Shown in pieces: positions 1 through 6,446 of a DNA stretch of 9,367 nucleotides. Every line of letters starts with the position of its first letter. Position 1 is the stretch's first letter. The notes beneath the pieces are model-generated. The model was not told the origin of the DNA, searched no databases, and saw nothing but the letters and a program-made list of their open reading frames with translations. The stretch spans positions 1-9,367 of the forward strand of contig JALOPO010000052.1 in assembly GCA_025453855.1 (NCBI GenBank), in the 5' to 3' direction. This DNA comes from Gemmatimonadaceae bacterium (GTDB lineage: Bacteria > Gemmatimonadota > Gemmatimonadetes > Gemmatimonadales > Gemmatimonadaceae). The position numbers and the translations under genes are program-made.

Positions 1-1
1 G

Positions 2-202
2 CTCGTCACGCGCCGCCGCTGCACCGACGACCGCCGCGTCGTCTGGTGCGCACTCAGCGATGCCGGCGCCGAGCTCCTGCACCGCCTCGACCCGATCGCC
101 GAAGGGCTCCCCGTCGACCAGATGGCCCTGCTCTCCGAGGACGAGCAGCGCACGCTCGTCTCCCTCCTCGATCGAGTGCGCGCCGGCCTGGCGCGGCCCT
201 GA
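2..202 (+). CDS. MarR-family transcriptional regulator, C-terminal fragment
   Basis: Only the last 66 codons are in the window, in the frame starting at base 2 and ending with TGA at 200-202. The fragment opens with LVTRRRCTDDRRVVWCALSD, which fits the beta-wing of MarR winged-helix regulators: an Arg-rich strand, then D-D/E-R-R, then a hydrophobic strand and a 'LSDAG' or 'LTEAG' turn into the dimerisation helix. The rest (AGAELLHRLDPIAEG, then LSEDEQRTLVSLLDRV) looks like the paired C-terminal helices of the MarR dimer interface. The recognition helix and N-terminus lie upstream, so the ligand and regulon cannot be inferred. It converges on the minus-strand operon. Family assignment is from motif resemblance and is fairly secure; the specific subfamily is not recognisable. 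Confidence 0.8.
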   Translation, partial: LVTRRRCTDDRRVVWCALSDAGAELLHRLDPIAEGLPVDQMALLSEDEQRTLVSLLDRVRAGLARP

Positions 203-487
203 GCCGTCCCGTTTCCGAGAGTGCGGGGAACGGCAACCGCGTCAGCATGGAGGCGCGGCAAGCCACCGGAGCACGGAGGACGCGCCGGCGATGCCCGCGT
301 GGCACTCGGAGCGCCGTGCGCATGCGGAGCCGATCCACTGCCTTGCTGAACGGTCCCGCATGCACGACAGCCCCCGCATGCGAACCCGCCCTTCCCCGGT
401 CGTTCTCCGCCCCTCCGTGCTGACGCGGTTGCGATGCCCCCGCGCGCCCCGATCACGCGTGCGGAGCACGGCGGGAGAGGACCGGCC
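203..487. other. Convergent intergenic region, no gene seen
   Basis: This 285-bp gap separates the stop of the MarR gene from the stop of the minus-strand operon. Several GC-rich open frames cross it on both strands, but none has a ribosome binding site or a recognisable product. Its visible content is a large imperfect palindrome, listed separately. The word GCATGC occurs three times within about 60 bp (320-325, 358-363, 376-381). A bidirectional transcription-termination role is plausible from position; no U-tract typical of an intrinsic terminator is present. Confidence 0.7.
223..443. repeat. Imperfect ~221-bp palindrome between convergent genes
   Basis: The left arm at 233-253 (gcaaccgcgtcagca, one variable base, then ggagg) is the reverse complement of 412-432 with one mismatch in 21. 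A further 6-bp pairing, gcgggg at 223-228 with 438-443, lies outside it after a short unmatched stretch. A nested, slightly off-centre inverted repeat (cgtgcgcatgcgga at 315-328 against tcccgcatgcacg at 354-366) sits near the middle. Between outer and inner arms the match is patchy (about 10 of 16 just inside the outer arm). Transcribed from either side it could fold into a branched hairpin. It may be a bidirectional terminator, a degraded MITE or a REP-like element; the sequence alone does not decide. Confidence 0.65.
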
Positions 488-802
488 TCAGTCGACGAGC
501 GCGAGGATGACCAGGGCGATGCCGATGGTGCCCGCGACCAGCGTGCCGAGCGCGTTGACACGCGCGAGTCGCCACGCGGCATACGCATCGGCGTCGTTGA
601 GGGCGAGCATGGCGTCGGCAGTGCGGCTGCGTGCGAGGGCGAGGCCGAGGCGGGTGTCGCTGCGCGAGGGTGCGACGAGCGTGGCGGGGTGCCGCGCACG
701 CATCGCCGCACCGAGGATGCGGGCGTAGCGCGTGAGGAGCCAGCCGAAGCAGAGTGCCGCGGAGATCGCGACCGCGGCGCCGACGAGAAGCGCCGCGTGC
801 AC
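488..802 (-). CDS. Small two-helix membrane protein of unknown function
   Basis: This 104-residue protein starts at a GTG (bases 802-800) only 2 nt after the stop of the GH3 gene, so it is almost certainly translated from the same transcript. A CTG overlapping that stop is a less likely alternative start. Residues about 3-25 (ALLVGAAVAISAALCFGWLL) and about 82-103 (NALGTLVAGTIGIALVILAL) form two hydrophobic helices. Between them lies a roughly 55-residue Arg/Ala/Asp-rich amphipathic stretch that includes RSRTADAMLALNDADAYAAW. There is no signal-peptidase site or lipobox, so both helices are probably retained as a hairpin in the inner membrane. I do not recognise the family. Its place as last gene of a cell-wall recycling operon suggests an envelope-related role, which is inference only. 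The same frame stays open far upstream across the GH3 gene, but that part has no protein-like character. Confidence 0.72.
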   Translation of the reverse strand: MHAALLVGAAVAISAALCFGWLLTRYARILGAAMRARHPATLVAPSRSDTRLGLALARSRTADAMLALNDADAYAAWRLARVNALGTLVAGTIGIALVILALVD

Positions 803-804
803 CG

Positions 805-2334
805 TCAGCTGCGCTGCCGCGCCAGCCAGCGCGCGACCGCCTGCTGCATGCACGTGTCGCCGCTCCACGCGCAGAGGAGCGGCACGTCGTCGCCGAAGGC
901 GGTGGCGAGGCGCGGATGGCCGAACCAGGTCACGAGCACGTCGCGTCCCGCGCCGCGCGCCTGCTGCACGGCGGCATTCACGCCATCGCGCACGAGCGGC
1001 GGCACCTCGAGCGAGCCGCGCCCCTGCACCGGCGTGCCGAAGGCGGCGATCACCACCGTGCCGCGGCTCGGGCCGTCGGGGCGATCGGCGACGCGCACGT
1101 CGACGCCGAGCTGGCGCAGCGTGGCGAGCATCGGCTCGCGCGCGGTGCGCATCCCCGCCTGCGCATCGCCGTCGAAGGCGAGCACCTCGACCGGCGCCCG
1201 CACGCCGCGCGCGGGCGGACGCACCAGCTGCACCGTGCGATCGGCGAGCTGCGCGCACCACGCGACGTCGGTGGCGCTCGGGCGGCGATAGTCGTTGGGC
1301 GGCGAGACCCACTGCGCCCACTTGAGGCGACGGCGAATCGAGAGGCGGAGCCGATCGCGATCGATGCGTCCCGTCTCCACCGCTTCCTCGAGCTGCTGCG
1401 CGACGCGCGTCGGATCGCCGGGAACGAGCAGCAGGTCGCAGCCGGCGAGGATCGCGCGCACCGCCGCCTCGCCCTCGTCGAGCCCGCCCTGCAGCAGCCC
1501 GGCCATCGTGATCTCGTCGGCCACGACGAGGTTGTCGAACTCGAGGCGCTGGCGCAGCACCCAGGTGAGCAGCTCGCGCGAGAGCGTGGCCGGCACCCCG
1601 CTCGGCTCGATCGCGGGATAGGCCACGTGGGCGGTCATGATCGCTCCCACGCCCGCGTCGATGGCGGCGCGGAAGGGCTGCATGTCGTCCTGCAGGAGGA
1701 CGCTCTGCGGCGTGGCGACGACCGGGAGCTCGAGATGCGAATCGGCGGTCGTGCGCCCGTGGCCGGGAAAGTGCTTCGCGCAGGCGAGCACCCCTTCGCT
1801 CTGGCAGGCGTCGATCCACTCGGCCACGTAGTCGCCCACCTCGCTCGGCGTGGCGCCGAAGGAGCGCGTGTCGAGCACCGGGTTGAGCGGCTCGAGATCG
1901 AGGTCGCTCACCGGCGCGAGGTTCCAGTTCACGCCCAGCGTGCGGGCCTCGCGTGCCGTGTGACGGGATGCGCGTCGCACCGCATCGCGATCGCGCAGCG
2001 CGGCCAGCGCCGCCGCCGGCGGGAGCCCGGTGGCGCCCTCGAACTGCTGCCCCGCCCCGCGCTCCATGTCGGCGGCGATGAGGAGCGGCGTGCGCGAGCG
2101 CTGCTGCAGGTCGCGGGTGAGCGCGCGCACCGCTTCGTTGGTGCCACCGTGGATGACGAAGCCGCCGATGCCGAGGCGCAACGCGGCGTCGATCTGCGGG
2201 CGCGCGTCACCCCAGCCGCGGGCGGCATCCCAGCGGATCGCGCCGATGCAGAGCTGCGCGATGTCGGAGGCGCGGCGCCCCCCGGTGGGGGGGACCACGT
2301 CGCTCGTGCGCCGATCGGGGATGGGGACGGTCAT
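805..2334 (-). CDS. nagZ: Glycoside hydrolase family 3, NagZ-like beta-N-acetylhexosaminidase
   Basis: The 509-residue protein has no signal peptide, so it is probably cytoplasmic, as NagZ is in Gram-negatives. NagZ (EC 3.2.1.52) removes GlcNAc from GlcNAc-1,6-anhydroMurNAc and its peptides. Visible GH3 landmarks, in order, are the substrate loop IAADMERGAGQQF (86-98), NPVLDTRSFG (151-160), the NagZ signature KHFPGHG (187-193) followed by D198-S-H200 (the Asp-His acid/base dyad of NagZ-type GH3 enzymes), and VVADEITMAGL (270-280) with the presumed nucleophile D273. Residues about 350-509 form an extra C-terminal domain, absent from the short E. coli NagZ (about 340 residues) but present in longer GH3/NagZ proteins such as that of Bacillus subtilis. 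ATG at 2334 is chosen because it lies 13 nt after the anmK stop; an in-frame extension upstream is Arg-rich and overlaps anmK. The loop reads GQQF where classical NagZ has VQRF, so specificity may differ somewhat. Confidence 0.88.
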   Translation of the reverse strand: MTVPIPDRRTSDVVPPTGGRRASDIAQLCIGAIRWDAARGWGDARPQIDAALRLGIGGFVIHGGTNEAVRALTRDLQQRSRTPLLIAADMERGAGQQFEGATGLPPAAALAALRDRDAVRRASRHTAREARTLGVNWNLAPVSDLDLEPLNPVLDTRSFGATPSEVGDYVAEWIDACQSEGVLACAKHFPGHGRTTADSHLELPVVATPQSVLLQDDMQPFRAAIDAGVGAIMTAHVAYPAIEPSGVPATLSRELLTWVLRQRLEFDNLVVADEITMAGLLQGGLDEGEAAVRAILAGCDLLLVPGDPTRVAQQLEEAVETGRIDRDRLRLSIRRRLKWAQWVSPPNDYRRPSATDVAWCAQLADRTVQLVRPPARGVRAPVEVLAFDGDAQAGMRTAREPMLATLRQLGVDVRVADRPDGPSRGTVVIAAFGTPVQGRGSLEVPPLVRDGVNAAVQQARGAGRDVLVTWFGHPRLATAFGDDVPLLCAWSGDTCMQQAVARWLARQRS

Positions 2335-2347
2335 CGCGGAGTGACGA

Positions 2348-3493
2348 TCACGGGAGCGTGCGGGCACCGAGGAGGCGCGGACCCGCCGCGCCGGTGGCCG
2401 AGGGAACGTTGCCGGGACGCCCGCGCAGCTGCTGGAGCGCCATGTACGCGAAGGCGACCGCCTCCTTCGCCTCCGCATCGAAGAAGAGGTCGTCGAAGAG
2501 GCGCACGTCGCGCGAGGGGAGCGCGGCGCGGATGCGGCGCACGAGTTCCGGATTGCGCGTGCCGCCGCCGGCCAGCACCACGTCGCGCACGTCGGGGGCC
2601 ACGAAGCGGTCGTACGAGCGCTGCATCGTGCGCGCGGTGAGCTCCGTGGCCGTGCAGACGATGTCGGCCACCGTGCACCCGGGTGCGACCGTGCCGCACG
2701 AGTCGATCAGGTCGGCCACGTACGCGTCGTCGTACTTCTCGCGCCCCGTGCTCTTGGGCGGCGCCTCGACGAGATACGGATCGTCGAGGAGCCGCGCGAG
2801 CACGGGCTCGATCGCACGCCCGCCGGCGGCGATGCGACCGCCGTCGTCGTAGTGCTGCCCGGGGACGAGCGAGGCGACGACGCGATCGATGACCACGTTG
2901 CCCGGCCCGGTGTCGAAGGCGACCACGCGATCGCCGGTGCCGCGCGCCGGGACGACGGCGACGTTGCCGATGCCGCCCAGGTTCTGCAGCGCCCGCGGCG
3001 CGTCGACGGCCGCGAAGAGATGCAGGTCGGCGAGCGGGACGAGCGGTGCCCCCTGACCGCCGGCGGCCATGTCGCGGGCGCGGAAGTCGTGCACCACGAG
3101 ACAGCCGGTGCGCTCGGTGATCGTGGCCGCGTCGCCGATCTGCCAGGTGGAATGCCCGGGTTCGTGCCAGAGCGTCTGCCCGTGGCTGGCGATCGCCTGC
3201 ACGTCGCGCGGCGTGAGGCCGGCGGCATCGATCACGCCCAGCGCGGCATCCGCGAGCCAGCGCCCGAGATCGACATGCAGGCGGCAGTAGTCGCGTGCGC
3301 TCCCGCGCACCATCGCCGCGGCGAGGCGCTCGCGCTGCGTGGCGTCGTACGGCGTGCCGTGGAAGGCGAGGAGCTCCGGTCGCACACCGTCGCCATCGGG
3401 GACGAAGCGCACCGCGGCGGCCGCGATGCCATCGAGCGAGGTGCCCGACATGAGGCCGACGAGGATCGGCGCAGGCGGGAGGGGCGACGTCAT
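2348..3493 (-). CDS. anmK: Anhydro-N-acetylmuramic acid kinase AnmK
   Basis: The 381-residue protein matches AnmK (EC 2.7.1.170; E. coli about 369 residues). This enzyme uses ATP to cleave the 1,6-anhydro ring of anhydroMurNAc and phosphorylate it, giving MurNAc-6-phosphate in the cytoplasm. Motifs seen are GLMSGTSLDG (13-22, N-terminal phosphate-binding loop), SHGQT (103-107), FRARDMAAGGQGAPLVP (137-153), NLGGIGN (171-177), AFDTGPGN (192-199) with D194 at the place of the catalytic Asp, STGREKY, and the C-terminal VLAGGGTRNPELV nucleotide-binding segment. The ATG at 3493 lies 10 nt after the murQ stop and puts the first motif at the usual distance from the N-terminus; an upstream in-frame ATG would overlap murQ and is unlikely. 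No clear Shine-Dalgarno sequence precedes it, so coupling to murQ translation is likely. Nothing looks damaged. Confidence 0.96.
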   Translation of the reverse strand: MTSPLPPAPILVGLMSGTSLDGIAAAAVRFVPDGDGVRPELLAFHGTPYDATQRERLAAAMVRGSARDYCRLHVDLGRWLADAALGVIDAAGLTPRDVQAIASHGQTLWHEPGHSTWQIGDAATITERTGCLVVHDFRARDMAAGGQGAPLVPLADLHLFAAVDAPRALQNLGGIGNVAVVPARGTGDRVVAFDTGPGNVVIDRVVASLVPGQHYDDGGRIAAGGRAIEPVLARLLDDPYLVEAPPKSTGREKYDDAYVADLIDSCGTVAPGCTVADIVCTATELTARTMQRSYDRFVAPDVRDVVLAGGGTRNPELVRRIRAALPSRDVRLFDDLFFDAEAKEAVAFAYMALQQLRGRPGNVPSATGAAGPRLLGARTLP

Positions 3494-3503
3494 GTGGCGG
3501 CGC

Positions 3504-4436
3504 TCAGGCGTCGACCGGTGGCGGCTCGACGAGGCGGCGAATGACGCCGCCCGCACCGGCCAGCGCGCGATCGGCGCCGTCGGCATCGAGGTCGAGCAGG
3601 TGCATGACGAGGGCGCGCTTCACCTGCCCCCCGGCACGCGCCAGCAGCGCGGTGGCCGCCTCGCGCGGCAGCCCGGTGACCTCGGTCACGATCCGCTCGC
3701 TGCGGTCGACGAGCTTCGCGTTGGTCGCGCGCAGGTCGACCATCAGGTTGCCGAAGGTCTTGCCGAGGCGGATCATCGCGCCGGTGCTGATGGTGTTCAG
3801 CGCGAGCTTGGTGGCGGTCCCCGCCTTGAGGCGGGTGGAGCCGGTGACGACCTCGGGGCCGACGATGAGCACGATCGGGACGTCGACGACGCCGAGGATC
3901 GCGGCCGGCGGCGCGGTGCAGGCGATGAGCGCGGTGCGCGCGCCGGCCGCCTTGGCGGCGTGCAGCACGCCATGGACATACGGCGTGGTCCCGCTGGCGG
4001 CGATGCCGACGACGAAGTCGCGGTCGCTGACGGCGATGGCGCGCAGGTCGGTGGCGCCGCCCTCGGGGCTGTCCTCGGCCCCTTCCTGCGCGCGCAGGAG
4101 CGCGGGTGGGCCACCGGCGATGAGGCCGACGAAGAGGCCGACGTCGGCGCCGAAGGTGGGCGGGATCTCGCTCGCGTCGAGGACGCCGAGCCGTCCCGAC
4201 GTCCCCGCGCCGGCATAGATCACGCGGCCACCGGCGCGGAGCGCGGCTTCGGCGGCGGCGATGGCCGCGGCGAGTGCCTCGCGCTGCCGGGCGACCGCCG
4301 GCGCGACGCGTGCGTCCTCGGCGGCGATGAGGTCCACGATCTCGAGCGGCGACGCGCGATCGATGTCCGCCGTGTGCGGATTCCGATGCTCGGTGATGCG
4401 CGGGTCGCGCGGCGCGCTCGAGGTGGACTGGGTCAC
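3504..4436 (-). CDS. murQ: N-acetylmuramic acid 6-phosphate etherase MurQ
   Basis: With a GTG start at 4436 the protein is 310 residues (E. coli MurQ 298). MurQ (EC 4.2.1.126) removes the lactyl ether from MurNAc-6-phosphate to yield GlcNAc-6-phosphate and D-lactate, the step after AnmK. The SIS-type sugar-phosphate fold is visible as ITEHRNP (14-20), VIYAGAGTSGRLG (72-84), DASEIPPTFG (87-96) with E90, EGAEDSPEGG (118-127) with E121, GIAASGTTPYV, EVVTGSTRLKAGTATK and FGNLMVDLRATNAKL. E90 and E121 align with the two catalytic glutamates of the E. coli enzyme (83 and 114). The GTG places the conserved ITEHRN at the normal distance. An in-frame ATG at 4535 would add 33 Arg/Pro-rich residues of no family character and sits directly after a TATGTT -10-like hexamer, so it is probably leader. 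First gene of the operon. Confidence 0.95.
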   Translation of the reverse strand: MTQSTSSAPRDPRITEHRNPHTADIDRASPLEIVDLIAAEDARVAPAVARQREALAAAIAAAEAALRAGGRVIYAGAGTSGRLGVLDASEIPPTFGADVGLFVGLIAGGPPALLRAQEGAEDSPEGGATDLRAIAVSDRDFVVGIAASGTTPYVHGVLHAAKAAGARTALIACTAPPAAILGVVDVPIVLIVGPEVVTGSTRLKAGTATKLALNTISTGAMIRLGKTFGNLMVDLRATNAKLVDRSERIVTEVTGLPREAATALLARAGGQVKRALVMHLLDLDADGADRALAGAGGVIRRLVEPPPVDA

Positions 4437-4612
4437 GCCGGATCGTGAGGTGCGGACGGGGTGGGGTGCGGCGACGCCGCGCGGAGGCGCGCGCTGCCGG
4501 ACCCCGGTTCGCACGGGTAGAGTTGGGGGCGCCATAACATACTCATGCCCCGCCGGGATGCAGGGCGCGGACGCGCCGCGCGCTGCAGCTCGACGATCGT
4601 CCCGTTCCCGCC
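4437..4612. promoter_or_regulatory. Divergent promoter region between murQ and the gamma-glutamyltransferase gene
   Basis: The two genes are transcribed away from each other across 176 bp. The only AT-rich patch is cataacatactcat at 4533-4546. On the minus strand it gives the hexamer TATGTT (4541-4536), resembling a -10 box. If used, it would start murQ transcription about 95 nt before the GTG, but no good -35 hexamer lies at 16-18 bp. On the plus strand CATACT (4539-4544) is an equally weak -10 candidate for the transferase gene. Location is secure; exact promoter elements are not. Confidence 0.45.
4559..4587. repeat. Inverted repeat upstream of the gamma-glutamyltransferase gene (possible operator or leader hairpin)
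   Basis: The arms tgcagggcgcgg (4559-4570) and ccgcgcgctgca (4576-4587) pair at 11 of 12 positions around a 5-nt spacer. The site lies 26 bp before the ATG at 4613 and about 120 bp upstream of the murQ start. It could be a regulator-binding dyad for one or both divergent genes, or a hairpin in the 5' leader of the transferase mRNA. Chance pairing is not negligible at this GC content. Confidence 0.4.
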
Positions 4613-6424
4613 ATGATGCACCCCTCGCTCCGCCCGCTCGCCCGCGCCGGCCTCGGCTCGCTGGCGGCGCTCACCGCGTGCGGGCCGCGCTCGCCGGCCG
4701 TGGTGCCCGCGCCCCCGACGCCGGCAGCGGCGCCGGTCGTGGCGGCGCCGGTGCCCACCGAGACGGGACGCGCGGCGACGGTGGTCTTCGCCGACGGGTG
4801 GCGACTGCGGCAGCCGGCGCGCACCGCGTTCTCGGCGCGCGGCATGGTGGTGAGCAACGCCCCGCTGGCGAGCGAGGCCGGGGCGGAGATCCTGCGCCTC
4901 GGCGGCAATGCCGTGGACGCGGCGGTGGCCACGGGGTTCGCGCTGGCGGTCGTCTGGCCCGAGGCGGGCAACCTCGGTGGTGGTGGTTATTCGATCATCC
5001 AGTACGCCGATGGCCGGCGGGCCGCGCTCGACTATCGCGAGCAGGCGCCGCAGGCGGCGAGCCGCGACATGTACCTCAAGGCTGACGGGACCGCGAGCGA
5101 CGAGAGCATCGTCGGCTGGCGCGCCAGCGGGGTGCCGGGCGCGGTGGCGGGATTGCTCGGGGCGCACGCCCGCTACGGGAAGCTGCCGCGCGCGGTGGTG
5201 ATGGGGCCCGCGCTGCGCATGGCGCGCGACGGCTTCGTGGTCGACAGCGGGCTGTTCTCGAGCATCCAGCGGAGCCAGGGGCTGATCGCGCGCTACGCCG
5301 GGCGCTACACCTTCCTGACGCGCGATTCGGCGCCGGCGATCGGTTCGACGCTCGTGCAGCCGGCGCTCGCACGCACGCTGGCGGCGCTCATCGAGCGTGG
5401 CGAGGAGGCGTTCTACACCGGGTGGATCGCCGACAGCGTGGCGGCGGAGATGGCGCGCAACGGGGGCGTGATCACGAAGGCGGATCTCGCGCGTTACCGC
5501 GCGGCATGGCGCCAGCCGCTGGTCTCCACGTATCGCGACTGGACGCTGGTCGGGATGCCGCCCTCGAGCAGCGGCGGGACGACGATGGCCGAGACGCTCA
5601 ACATGCTCGAGAACGAGCCGGCGCTGCCGGCGTTCGGGAGCACCAGCTACCTGCATCTCCTCGGCAGCGCCTTCCAGCGCGCCTTCGTGGATCGCAACAG
5701 CAAGCTCGGGGACCCCGACTTCGTGCGCGTCCCGCTGGCCGAGCTGACGAGCAAGGCCTACGCGCGCACGCTCTGGCAGACGATCGATCGCACGAAGGCG
5801 ACGCCGACGACGCAGCTCCCCGGGATGACGGGCGAGGGGGTGCACACGACGCACTACAGCGTGGTGGACGGCGACGGGAACGCGGTGGCGACGACGACGA
5901 CGCTCAACAACTCGTGGGGGAGCGGCGTGTACCTGGCGAGCGTCGGCTTCATGATGAACGACGAGATGGACGACTTCGCCGTGCAGCCCGGCAAGCCGAA
6001 CATGTTCGGCCTGGTGCAGGGCGAGGCGAACGCGATCGCGCCGGGGAAGCGGATGCTGAGCGCGATGTCGCCGACGGTGGTGCTCGACCGGAGCGGCGCC
6101 GTGCGGATGGTGGCGGGCGCCGCGGGGGGGCCGCGCATCATCACCGCGACGGCGCAGGTGATCCTGAACGTGATCGAGCACCGGATGACCCTCGCCGACG
6201 CCATGCGGGCGCCGCGCGCGCATCACCAGTCGCTTCCCGACGTGCTGCGCGTGGAGGAGGGCGGCTTCCCCGCCCCGGTGCTCGACTCGCTGCGTGCGAT
6301 GGGGCACAAGGTCGAGACCACGCGCGGCCTCGCGAACGTGAACGCGATCGTCCGCGTCCCCGGCGGCTGGCAGGGCGTGCACGAGCCACGCGCGTGGGGG
6401 GCGGCGGTGGGGCCGACACCGTGA
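4613..6424 (+). CDS. ggt: Gamma-glutamyltransferase / glutathione hydrolase, lipoprotein-type
   Basis: The 603-residue precursor is an Ntn-hydrolase of the GGT family (EC 2.3.2.2 / 3.4.19.13), which cleaves or transfers the gamma-glutamyl group of glutathione and related compounds outside the cytoplasm. Residues 1-23 form a short signal peptide ending in the lipobox LTAC with C23, followed by an Ala/Pro linker to about residue 50. Large-subunit landmarks are SNAPLASEAGAEILRLGGNA, GNLGGGGYSI and ALDYREQAP, with R142 at the gamma-glutamyl-binding Arg. The autocleavage site is before T412 in VHTTHYSVVD, giving a small subunit of about 192 residues. That subunit shows TLNNSWGSG, NDEMDDF (D453/D454), GEANAIAPGKRMLSAMSPT, AGGPRIIT and RAPRAHHQSLPD. 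All expected catalytic residues are present. The start could equally be the next codon (ATG at 4616); no Shine-Dalgarno sequence is obvious. A 5-bp-stem hairpin follows the stop directly. Confidence 0.95.
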   Translation: MMHPSLRPLARAGLGSLAALTACGPRSPAVVPAPPTPAAAPVVAAPVPTETGRAATVVFADGWRLRQPARTAFSARGMVVSNAPLASEAGAEILRLGGNAVDAAVATGFALAVVWPEAGNLGGGGYSIIQYADGRRAALDYREQAPQAASRDMYLKADGTASDESIVGWRASGVPGAVAGLLGAHARYGKLPRAVVMGPALRMARDGFVVDSGLFSSIQRSQGLIARYAGRYTFLTRDSAPAIGSTLVQPALARTLAALIERGEEAFYTGWIADSVAAEMARNGGVITKADLARYRAAWRQPLVSTYRDWTLVGMPPSSSGGTTMAETLNMLENEPALPAFGSTSYLHLLGSAFQRAFVDRNSKLGDPDFVRVPLAELTSKAYARTLWQTIDRTKATPTTQLPGMTGEGVHTTHYSVVDGDGNAVATTTTLNNSWGSGVYLASVGFMMNDEMDDFAVQPGKPNMFGLVQGEANAIAPGKRMLSAMSPTVVLDRSGAVRMVAGAAGGPRIITATAQVILNVIEHRMTLADAMRAPRAHHQSLPDVLRVEEGGFPAPVLDSLRAMGHKVETTRGLANVNAIVRVPGGWQGVHEPRAWGAAVGPTP

Positions 6425-6438
6425 GCCCCGTTCGGGGC
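6425..6438 (+). terminator. Short GC hairpin immediately after the gamma-glutamyltransferase stop codon
   Basis: The sequence gccccgttcggggc starts at the base after the TGA: 5-bp perfect arms (gcccc/ggggc) around a gttc loop. There is no T-tract, so it is not a canonical intrinsic terminator. It may stabilise the mRNA 3' end or act together with the large palindrome that follows. Confidence 0.35.
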
Positions 6439-6446
6439 CGCGGCGC

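Noticed and set aside
203..487. CRISPR array or tandem repeat suggested by recurring GCATGC words
   Set aside because: The copies are only 6-10 bp, irregularly spaced and part of an inverted, not direct, repeat structure; the same word also occurs inside genes (844-849, 7867-7872).
46..728. Plus-strand open frames covering the first convergent gap
   Set aside because: They overlap the MarR fragment or the minus-strand operon, have no ribosome binding site, and encode Arg/Ala/Pro-rich shadow sequence.
803..1819. Upstream extension of the small membrane protein to a 443-residue protein
   Set aside because: The extra part overlaps the GH3 coding region in another frame and is Arg/Ala-rich without protein-like patterning. 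The membrane-like sequence begins only at the GTG at 802.
754..2640. A 628-codon plus-strand open frame opposite the GH3 gene
   Set aside because: Same shadow pattern; the minus-strand frame carries the KHFPGHG signature and other GH3 motifs.
4437..4535. N-terminal extension of MurQ to the ATG at 4535
   Set aside because: The added 33 residues are Arg/Pro-rich and absent from the MurQ family, and the ATG directly abuts a -10-like hexamer.
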